Shown: positions 1-5,507 of the stretch, piece after piece
How positions within the stretch are numbered: position 1 is the first letter of the stretch
Layout of the letters: every line of letters starts with the position of its first letter
Origin: Nitrospira sp.
Lineage (GTDB): Bacteria > Nitrospirota > JACRHL01
Direction of reading: 5' to 3'
NCBI GenBank assembly: GCA_026994095.1
Contig: JALWRU010000234.1
Span: 1-6,002, forward strand
Length of the DNA: 6,002 bases
The notes under the pieces: model-generated
Seen by the model: only the letters and a program-made list of their open reading frames with translations
Database searches by the model: none
Told to the model about the DNA's origin: nothing
Made by a program: the position numbers and the translations under genes

Positions 1-1719
1 GCCCAGTGCGCTCAACCCGGTCGGCAGCGGCACCGGCAAGCCCACCTGAGCAATGGCCAGATCGAGCGGATCGGCCAGGGTACCGGACAGCAACTCCAGT
101 TCGGCACCACTCAACGGGCCTGCCGCAATCGGCAAACGTCCCGCCTGTACCGCAGGCAGGGTCCCCGCCAGCCGGTCGTAGGCCGCCACCGTGACCCGCC
201 TGGCCAACCGACCGCCACGGCCATCGCTGACCACCAGTTGCAGTAACACCGGCCCTTCTACCAGAGGGGTCAAGCCGACCACATCGGTGGTGGCTCCGCT
301 GAGGGTCACATCCGGCCCGGCCAACTGTTGCCAGTTCATGCTTACCGGGTCGTTGTCCGGGTCGCTCACCTGCGCAGCCACCTGCACCGGGCCACCGCTG
401 GACACCACCAACTGCTGCGCCACGGCCACACGGGGGACCCGATTGCCGATCACCGGCTGTAGACGGATGCCGTCCTGGGGGTCGGTATCCCGCAAAAACT
501 CCTGATAGTTGCTATCGCCATCGCCGTCCGCATCAACATTGGCGTCCAGCCCGTTGGGGTCGAGGCCGTGGGCCACCTCCCAGGCGTCGGCCATGCCGTC
601 TTCGTCCAGATCGGTGAGGGCACCGTCGCTAAGCGGTTTCAACAGCACGATGTAGTGGGCGCTGGAGCCGGCAGAGCCGGGAGCGCTGTTGCCGCCCAAC
701 ACCACCCGACCGGCCGGATAGTTGGCCGCCCACAGCTCAAACGGGCTGGCTGCATCGGTGGTGACCGGCCCCGGACCGATCGGCACAAAACCGCTGCGCA
801 GCCAATCGGGCACCCGCGTCGCACGTCGGTCGTAACCCACATACACCACCACGTCCCGATCCACGGTAAACGACAGATGGGTGGGCGAGGTGATGCCTTT
901 GTCGCTGTTATTGGTGCGCAGCCACATGGCCCCTACCGCCACACCGGTCAGTTCGGTGATGGTGTGGGTCCGGTCCAGATAGTAGGGATCACCCACCTGA
1001 AGATAAGCGGTGTCGTACCCGGCGGGCACAATCCCGGTGAGCTGAATCCCCAACGCCACCCGCAGGCTGGCGGTCAGGTTGGCGGCGTTGCCGAGCCGGT
1101 CCATGACACCGATGATGCTCACCACATGCTGGCTGCCCTGCGCCAGCGCCGGTATGGTCAGGGTCACCCGCAGACCGTCGGCAGAGACCACCGCAGCGCT
1201 GGGCTGGACCGAGCCGTCCAACAGGTAGCGACCGGCGCTGCTGGCGGTGGTCACATCCACCGGGGTGGAGAACAGCACCACCAGATGGCTGGCATCCGGG
1301 GTCGACAGGGCCAGCACCTTCAGCACCGGCACGTTGCTGCTGGCCTCAGGGGTCAAACTGACCTCGGACGAGCGCGGGCTGCGGCCGCCATTACCATCCA
1401 GCGCCTGGACAGAAAAATAGTAGGGGGTACCGGCGGTCAGACCGGTAATCTCGTGGCTGACCTGATCGCCGCTACCGGCGGGCACCGTCACCTGCTGGCT
1501 GTAATTGCCAGGGCTGGTGCCGTAGGCAATTTCATAATGGGACAGATTGGGTTCGCTATTGGCGGTCCAGCTCAAGCGGACGTTGGCGGCACTGGCCGGA
1601 ATCGCCAGCAATACAACCCCCACTACCAGCGCGCAACTGCGCACCAGATCGAAGGTTGTGGCCATCAGTCGCCCCCGGCGGGAGTGGGCCTGATGACACC
1701 CTGTGATGCCTGCGCGCAA
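1..1719 (-). CDS. Large secreted multidomain protein with FN3, Ig-like, Ca-binding and PKD-like domains (C-terminus beyond window)
   Basis: The frame is open from 1719 through position 1 (573 codons), so the C-terminal part is missing. From the TTG start, a basic n-region (SRRGR) and hydrophobic core (ALVVGVVLLAI, 30-40) end at the cleavage site ASA-A (44/45), giving export through Sec. Domains in order: fibronectin type III (about 46-126; LSWTANSEPNLSHYEIAYG, GLTAGTPYYFSVQALD); an SbsA-like Ig domain (about 132-222; VVLFSTPVDV, GVMDRLGN); an unassigned beta-rich module (about 225-362; VVYVGYDRRATRVPDWL, LGGNSAPGS); thrombospondin-3-like Asp-rich calcium loops (about 368-413; DLDEDGMADAWE, DADGDGDSNYQEF); and a PKD/cadherin-like domain (about 428-512; VSDPDNDP, VVSDGRGG). 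Such proteins are extracellular or surface-bound, and some are adhesins or matrix proteins. No catalytic domain is seen. It has its own sigma-54 promoter. If the ATG at 1665 were used, the protein would still have a normal 27-residue signal peptide. Whether it carries a PEP-CTERM or other sorting tail cannot be seen. Confidence 0.88.
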   Translation of the reverse strand, partial: MRAGITGCHQAHSRRGRLMATTFDLVRSCALVVGVVLLAIPASAANVRLSWTANSEPNLSHYEIAYGTSPGNYSQQVTVPAGSGDQVSHEITGLTAGTPYYFSVQALDGNGGRSPRSSEVSLTPEASSNVPVLKVLALSTPDASHLVVLFSTPVDVTTASSAGRYLLDGSVQPSAAVVSADGLRVTLTIPALAQGSQHVVSIIGVMDRLGNAANLTASLRVALGIQLTGIVPAGYDTAYLQVGDPYYLDRTHTITELTGVAVGAMWLRTNNSDKGITSPTHLSFTVDRDVVVYVGYDRRATRVPDWLRSGFVPIGPGPVTTDAASPFELWAANYPAGRVVLGGNSAPGSAGSSAHYIVLLKPLSDGALTDLDEDGMADAWEVAHGLDPNGLDANVDADGDGDSNYQEFLRDTDPQDGIRLQPVIGNRVPRVAVAQQLVVSSGGPVQVAAQVSDPDNDPVSMNWQQLAGPDVTLSGATTDVVGLTPLVEGPVLLQLVVSDGRGGRLARRVTVAAYDRLAGTLPAVQAGRLPIAAGPLSGAELELLSGTLADPLDLAIAQVGLPVPLPTGLSALG

Positions 1720-1725
1720 CGATTT

Positions 1726-1732
1726 ACTCCTT
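1726..1732 (-). promoter_or_regulatory. Strong ribosome binding site that decides the TTG start at 1719
   Basis: The minus strand reads AAGGAGT, then six bases, then TTG at 1719-1717. This is the best Shine-Dalgarno sequence in the window. The ATG at 1665, 18 codons downstream in the same frame, has only a loose G-rich stretch before it. The spacing therefore favours the TTG as the true start of the secreted protein. Confidence 0.7.
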
Positions 1733-1749
1733 GAAATGCCTGTACAAGC

Positions 1750-1825
1750 GGCCTTGCACAAGGCCACCCGGCACCACCCCTGCCACCCTCTTTTCGGCAG
1801 GTTCCCCCTGTCGCAATACCGCGAC
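1750..1825 (-). other. Leader of the FN3-protein mRNA with three inverted repeats
   Basis: Between the predicted start and the ribosome binding site there are three hairpin-forming repeats. They are GTCGC/GCGAC with a 6-base loop (1810-1825), CCTGCC/GGCAGG with an 11-base loop (1779-1801), and the near-perfect palindrome GGCCTTG-TG-CAAGGCC (1750-1765). None is followed by a T run, so none looks like an attenuator terminator. They could affect RNA stability or translation. I do not recognise a known riboswitch. Confidence 0.35.
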
Positions 1826-1836
1826 GGGTAAAAAAC

Positions 1837-1853
1837 AGCAAGTACGGTGCCAA
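1837..1853 (-). promoter_or_regulatory. Sigma-54 (RpoN) -24/-12 promoter for the secreted FN3 protein
   Basis: The minus strand reads TTGGCACCGTACTTGCT. This matches the RpoN consensus TGGCAC-N5-TTGCW at every fixed position. The GG of the -24 element is at 1851-1850 and the GC of the -12 element at 1839-1838, exactly 12 bases apart as sigma-54 requires. A T run follows. The expected transcription start is near 1826, giving a leader of about 107 bases. Sigma-54 promoters need an activator ATPase. In PEP-CTERM systems that role is known for the PrsK/PrsR pair, which fits the context but is not encoded in this window. Confidence 0.8.
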
Positions 1854-1869
1854 TCAACCGGCATCGCCA

Positions 1870-1887
1870 GCCTGCCAGCAGGCAGGC
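1870..1887. repeat. Perfect inverted repeat, 7-base arms and 4-base loop
   Basis: GCCTGCC and GGCAGGC flank AGCA (read on the plus strand). The repeat sits one base from the 24-base palindrome and ends 17 bases upstream of the sigma-54 -24 element, centred near -53 relative to the predicted start. It may be part of a regulator binding region. No T run follows in either direction, so a terminator is unlikely. Confidence 0.5.
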
Positions 1888-1888
1888 C

Positions 1889-1912
1889 GATTCGCCCGAT
1901 CAGGGCCGAATC
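1889..1912. promoter_or_regulatory. Imperfect 24-base palindrome upstream of the sigma-54 promoter (candidate activator site)
   Basis: The arms GATTCG and CGAATC are perfectly complementary at the ends, and two more base pairs lie inside after one mismatch. The centre is about 75 bases upstream of the transcription start predicted from the adjacent -24/-12 promoter. That is a suitable distance for an enhancer-binding protein that works with sigma-54. PEP-CTERM loci usually have such a regulator (PrsR), but I cannot show that this is its site. Confidence 0.4.
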
Positions 1913-1986
1913 AAAACGGGCAGACGGTCTATAAATTATGCCCGATATGGCCAGTTCGTCGTAAAAGAATGGCGTACTAAGTCGCC

Positions 1987-2012
1987 AAAAAAACGAGCGG
2001 GCAAGGTGCCGC
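1987..2012 (-). terminator. Probable Rho-independent terminator after the femAB-like gene
   Basis: On the minus strand the base directly after the TAA stop opens a GC-rich hairpin: GCGGCA, loop CCT, then TGCCCGC, which pairs over six base pairs with one bulged C. It is followed by TCG and a run of seven Ts (1993-1987). This has the layout of an intrinsic terminator for the kinase-transferase-deacetylase-femAB unit. The stem is short, so termination may be partial. The call rests on the sequence pattern alone. Confidence 0.65.
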
Positions 2013-3104
2013 TTACGGCAGGTATTTTACCAGATGGGGGCCGATCAGACGGGTCAGCCCCACCGGCAGCCGCTTCCAGACAGCGATGGCCAGCCGGTAG
2101 CGAGGGTTGGACGGATTCATCTGCGGAAGTTCACCACCGTCCCGCAGCCAGTAGGCCCAGTGGCACTGGCTCGGCTGCGCACCCCACTGGGTTTTGAAAC
2201 GGTAGGTGCTGGCATCCACCGACGAGCGGCCAAAATCAAACTGCCGATAGCCGTTGTCACAGGCCCACTCCAGGTTCTGCCAATAGAGCAACATGTTGGG
2301 GGAGTGGCGGTTGAAGCGGCGCAGGGTCGAGGCCCAGGGGATCTCCAGCCGCCCTCGGTGGCCGATCAAAAACCCGGCCCCCACCGGCTGTTGCCCCTGA
2401 TACACCACGCTGATAAAACAGTCGGGCCAGTGGCGCATGATGGTAATAAAAAAATCACGGCTGTAGACCGGAGTGCCCAGATCACGCATGTTGCGGGCAA
2501 ATACCTCATAAAAATCGTCCACCAGCTCACCGCGCCCAATCCGTCCGGTCATGCCCTCTTTCATGGGCCGTCGAATCTGGCTGCGCAACTTGCTTTTAAA
2601 GCCGTTCCACAAGGCCTCTGAACTATCCGGCAGGTCCAGCAGCAGCACCGCCTTGTCGGTTTTAACGGGCAGCTCCCGGCTGGGTGGGCACATCATGCGC
2701 AGCTCCAGATGGGACGCCCCCAACCGGTCGGTCTGGTCACAGCCAAAATCGATCAGCGCCTGCTCTACCTGATCGTCATCCGCCAGCGGTCCGCCGTAGT
2801 TGTAAAACGGCACCGACACCACAAAATGACCAAACAGGCGGCTGTTCAACTCCACCAGCGGCAACACCCCGCACACGGTCTCACCCCGTCGCGCCAGCAG
2901 CAGATGCACCCGATGACCAAAGGCCGACTCGGCCACCTGGGCAAAGGCCCAGTGGTGATAGGGGCTGGCCTGGGGGTGGGCGCTTACGTAGTCATCCCAG
3001 ACAGCCTGCTCGCCTCCGCTTGCCAGCGACACCGACACCGGTGCCAGTACGGTGCGATGGGGGGAGGCGCTATCGGCCACCGGGCTGCTTGCCAGTTCAC
3101 TCAT
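2013..3104 (-). CDS. FemAB-like protein associated with XrtA/PEP-CTERM systems
   Basis: The 363-residue protein has two tandem GNAT-like folds, at about residues 18-160 and 160-320. This is the layout of FemA/FemX peptidyltransferases, which move amino acids from aminoacyl-tRNA onto cell-wall precursors. Recognisable stretches are SHLELRMMCPP (131-141), KSKLRSQIRRPMKEG (170-184), ARNMRDLGTPVYSRDFF (203-219), PVGAGFLIG (240-248) and FDFGRSSVDASTYRFKTQWG (289-308). They match the FemAB variant found beside exosortase A. The actual acceptor in these loci is not established, so an acyl or aminoacyl transfer to the exopolysaccharide or to sorted proteins is only inference. The start ATG overlaps the deacetylase stop as ATGA with no clear ribosome binding site of its own, which suggests coupled translation. 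The TAA stop is followed at once by a terminator-like hairpin, so this is probably the last gene of the unit. No signal peptide or membrane segment is evident. Confidence 0.9.
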   Translation of the reverse strand: MSELASSPVADSASPHRTVLAPVSVSLASGGEQAVWDDYVSAHPQASPYHHWAFAQVAESAFGHRVHLLLARRGETVCGVLPLVELNSRLFGHFVVSVPFYNYGGPLADDDQVEQALIDFGCDQTDRLGASHLELRMMCPPSRELPVKTDKAVLLLDLPDSSEALWNGFKSKLRSQIRRPMKEGMTGRIGRGELVDDFYEVFARNMRDLGTPVYSRDFFITIMRHWPDCFISVVYQGQQPVGAGFLIGHRGRLEIPWASTLRRFNRHSPNMLLYWQNLEWACDNGYRQFDFGRSSVDASTYRFKTQWGAQPSQCHWAYWLRDGGELPQMNPSNPRYRLAIAVWKRLPVGLTRLIGPHLVKYLP

Positions 3105-3988
3105 GGGGCGACCGGTTCAGCGGGCAACAGGGTCAGCTCCTGCAATACGCCACGCACGGTGGTAAATCGAAAATCGCCCAGCAGGCGGCGCAGCCGGTCC
3201 TGACAACGGTGCAGATTGTTGTAGTGCCGAAAGCGGCTCATGGCCGAGCCACCGATACGCGGCTGGTCCGGATCCAGCTCCCACGGGTGCAGATAGAACA
3301 CCACCCGCCGCCCCCCGGCGGCCACCCGCCGCATGGCCCAGCGCGAAAAGGCGTAGGGGTAGAGCCGAAAATAGCCCCCTCCGGCCACCGGCAACCGATA
3401 ACCCGGCAGCGGCAGCACGGTGATGGGAAACTCTGCCAACTGCCCACCACCGGGACCGTCGATCAAGAACGGGTCGAGCGGTGCGTCGGGGATACCGTAG
3501 CGGTCATGACGGGTGGGCACCACCGAGGAGTCGTAGGTAAAACCCGCCTCTGCCAGCACGTCGATGGCCCAGCGGGTCTGCTCTACAATCGAAAAGGTGG
3601 CCGCCCGGTAACCGTCCACCGCGACCCCGGAGGACTCTTCCAGCACCCCTTTGGCGCGGCGGGTCTCCTCGGCGAAGGTGGCGGCGTCCTGATGGGTGAT
3701 GCGCTGGTGACTCCAGCCGTGACAGGCCAGCTCATGGCCGCCCGCAACGATCGCCTTCACCACCTCCGGAAAGCGCTCGGCCACCTGCCCCAGCACAAAA
3801 AAGGTGGCCTTGATATCGCCCGCTTCGGCCAGCGTATCCAATACCCGCAGGTTGTTGTCCACCACCCGGCTGGCGTGGGGCTGCCAACCTGGAGCGGACA
3901 CCACATCCTCAAAACCGGACACCTGAAAGTGCTCTTCCACGTCGATTGACAACGCGTGGCACAACCCGTGAGAGACGACCGCAGGCAT
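3101..3988 (-). CDS. XrtA/PEP-CTERM-associated polysaccharide deacetylase (NodB domain plus DUF3473)
   Basis: The 295-residue protein is a NodB-type carbohydrate esterase expected to remove N-acetyl groups from the exopolysaccharide in a metal-dependent reaction. The catalytic Asp sits in SIDVEEHF (D16). The metal-binding pair is H90 and H94 in CHGWSH, and GYRAATFSI (127-134) matches the third NodB motif. The C-terminal half carries the DUF3473 signature, with GGGYFRLYP (203-211) and FYLHPWELDPDQPR (231-244), where H234 is likely the fourth active-site motif. This architecture is the one found in exosortase A loci. No signal peptide is visible, which is usual for this subfamily. I chose the ATG at 3988, one base after the transferase TGA, with a GAGG about 11 bases upstream. 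A TTG at 4009 would add seven residues and overlap the transferase by 20 bases. It ends in a 4-base overlap with the next gene, so translational coupling is likely. Confidence 0.93.
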   Translation of the reverse strand: MPAVVSHGLCHALSIDVEEHFQVSGFEDVVSAPGWQPHASRVVDNNLRVLDTLAEAGDIKATFFVLGQVAERFPEVVKAIVAGGHELACHGWSHQRITHQDAATFAEETRRAKGVLEESSGVAVDGYRAATFSIVEQTRWAIDVLAEAGFTYDSSVVPTRHDRYGIPDAPLDPFLIDGPGGGQLAEFPITVLPLPGYRLPVAGGGYFRLYPYAFSRWAMRRVAAGGRRVVFYLHPWELDPDQPRIGGSAMSRFRHYNNLHRCQDRLRRLLGDFRFTTVRGVLQELTLLPAEPVAP

Positions 3989-3989
3989 G

Positions 3990-5477
3990 TCAGCGGCTGC
4001 CTCGGGCAAACAGCATCACCCGCATGGTCTCCAGGGCGATGAGGGTGTCCATGATGAACGACACGTTCTTGATGTAGTACAGATCGTGCTCCAGCTTCTC
4101 CCGGTGCTGGCGCAGGGTGGCCCCGTAGGGGTAGCGTACCTGCGCCCAGCCGGTGATACCGGGCCGCACCACCGTACGCAGGTAGTAGTAGGGGATCTGC
4201 TGTTGCAGGTCGGCCACAAACTCGGGCCGCTCCGGGCGCGGGCCGACAAACGACATCTCCCCTACCAGCACGTTGTAGAGCTGGGGCAACTCATCGATGC
4301 GGCTCTTGCGCAAAAAGCGCCCCAGACGGGTCACACGCGGGTCTTCTTCGGCGGCAAACTGCGCCCCCGACTGCTCGGCATCCGTGCGCATGGTACGAAA
4401 TTTGTTGATCTTGAACGCCTGCCCTGCACGACCCACCCGTACCTGCCGGTAGAGCGCCGGTCCCGGCGAATCCCACTTCACCAGCAGGGCCACAAATGCC
4501 AGCGGGATCGCCAGCACCAGCAGACCGAGCGCGGCGGCAATGGCATCCGGCGCAATCTTGAGACGCTGATACAGATGAATACGGCGAAAGCCCTCGGCAA
4601 ATACCAGATCGCTGGGCGGCAGCCCGTCCACCGGCACCCGCCCGGTGGCACGCTCTAAAAAGGCCGCCTGCTGCTCCACCTGCACCCCCAGTAATTTGAG
4701 GTATAACAGATCTTCCAGCGGCAGCCGTCCGCGCCGCTCGCGCATGGCCACAATCACTCCGTCCACCCGGTGACGCTCAGACAGCTCCCGCAGGGAGTCC
4801 ATCGGCCCCAGCACCGGCACCCCCAGCGTATTGGGTGGATGGTCCGGGTCAAGCGGGTCGTTGAAATCGGTCTCTGCGTGGGCATTTTCCGCCTCCGCAT
4901 CCTGAATCTGCCAGGATGAATCATCCGGGTCGGCCTCACGGGTCACCGGCGGACCGGACAGCAGCACCCCCACCAGTTGATAGGCCTGCTCTCCAGACAA
5001 ACGGCGCACCACCTCGCGCACCTGATCCGGCTCTCCGATCACCACCACCCGCTGTTGCAGCGCCTGCCGGTTGCCCATCCACAGATAGATCATGCGCGAG
5101 CCGGTCAACAACGGCGGCAGCAGCAGCATGTTGATCAGGAAGATACCACGGCCAATGGCGATCTCCGGCACCATGTAGTACAGCACCCACAGCAGTGCCG
5201 AACTGATGGCCACCGACTGGGCCACGTTGGCCCCCAGCGAGCGCACCCCCACGCTGCCACGCAGGGCGTACAATTCGTGGTAATACATGGCCACCATGTG
5301 CACCAGTACCACCACCGCAACCGCGTAGCCAAAGCCGTCGGCAGAGAAGGTATAGGCGGGCGTGTGGCCCAGCCGCAGGTAGACCGCCAGGGCGGTTCCC
5401 CATGACAATACCGCCACATCCAGCACCAGCAACACCAGGCTGCGCAGGGTCAAATAACGGGAGATTACATAATGCAC
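3990..5477 (-). CDS. Undecaprenyl-phosphate sugar phosphotransferase, EpsB type (PEP-CTERM/exopolysaccharide locus)
   Basis: The 495-residue membrane enzyme is predicted to transfer a sugar-1-phosphate from a nucleotide sugar to undecaprenyl phosphate, the first step of repeat-unit assembly. Hydrophobic segments lie near residues 12-34, 48-67, 87-103 and 110-130, and a further one at about 310-334 leads into the catalytic part. Residues about 142-270 form the Rossmann-like middle domain (VVVIGEPDQV; VDGVIVAMRERRGRLP). The catalytic domain shows DSPGPALYRQ (336-345), KFRTM (359-363), RIDELPQLYNVL (393-404), SFVGPRPERPEF (409-420) and RPGITGWAQVRYPYG (438-452), all hallmarks of the bacterial sugar transferase family. 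LERATGR plus LVFAEGFRR resembles the PEP-CTERM-associated EpsB subfamily. The start is GTG with only a weak ribosome binding site; no in-frame ATG lies near it. The protein is somewhat longer than usual (about 440-475) because of an acidic insert at residues 181-214. The sugar it uses cannot be read from the sequence. Confidence 0.93.
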   Translation of the reverse strand: MHYVISRYLTLRSLVLLVLDVAVLSWGTALAVYLRLGHTPAYTFSADGFGYAVAVVVLVHMVAMYYHELYALRGSVGVRSLGANVAQSVAISSALLWVLYYMVPEIAIGRGIFLINMLLLPPLLTGSRMIYLWMGNRQALQQRVVVIGEPDQVREVVRRLSGEQAYQLVGVLLSGPPVTREADPDDSSWQIQDAEAENAHAETDFNDPLDPDHPPNTLGVPVLGPMDSLRELSERHRVDGVIVAMRERRGRLPLEDLLYLKLLGVQVEQQAAFLERATGRVPVDGLPPSDLVFAEGFRRIHLYQRLKIAPDAIAAALGLLVLAIPLAFVALLVKWDSPGPALYRQVRVGRAGQAFKINKFRTMRTDAEQSGAQFAAEEDPRVTRLGRFLRKSRIDELPQLYNVLVGEMSFVGPRPERPEFVADLQQQIPYYYLRTVVRPGITGWAQVRYPYGATLRQHREKLEHDLYYIKNVSFIMDTLIALETMRVMLFARGSR

Positions 5478-5507
5478 TGAAGTACCCGGTTGCCCCGGAG
5501 GCGTGTA

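Noticed and set aside
568..1734. 388-codon plus-strand open frame
   Set aside because: It lies antisense to the secreted multidomain protein. Its translation is rich in Gly, His, Arg and Gln with no recognisable domain, and the minus strand has clear FN3, Ig-like and calcium-loop motifs. It is a GC-rich shadow frame.
1665..1853. 62-codon minus-strand open frame starting inside the sigma-54 motif
   Set aside because: Its start is the TTG of the -24 element, upstream of the predicted transcription start. It has no ribosome binding site and overlaps the start of the secreted protein in another frame.
1852..1864. AATCAA sequence considered as an IHF site
   Set aside because: The required TTR half is missing at the right spacing, and it overlaps the -24 element, which would be an unusual place for IHF.
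1931..1975. AT-rich stretch with CATAAT/TTTATA that resembles a sigma-70 -10 box on the minus strand
   Set aside because: The only -35 candidate (TTTACG) is poor and 19 bases away, while a much better sigma-54 promoter lies closer to the gene. It could still be a bend or secondary promoter.
2684..3949. 421-codon plus-strand open frame
   Set aside because: It is antisense to both the femAB-like gene and the deacetylase, has low-complexity Pro/Arg/His composition, and shows no domain. It crosses the junction of two well-supported genes.
3987..4658. 223-codon plus-strand open frame
   Set aside because: It is antisense to the catalytic domain of the sugar transferase, whose motifs are unmistakable.
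4936..5403. 155-codon minus-strand open frame in another frame of the transferase gene
   Set aside because: It overlaps the membrane and Rossmann-like part of the transferase out of frame, is Gly/Ala-rich, and has no family resemblance.
5478..5507. Short CCGG-GGCAA-CCGG repeat between the kinase and transferase genes
   Set aside because: It is a 4-base stem without a T run and is expected by chance in GC-rich DNA, so I see no terminator or promoter in this gap.
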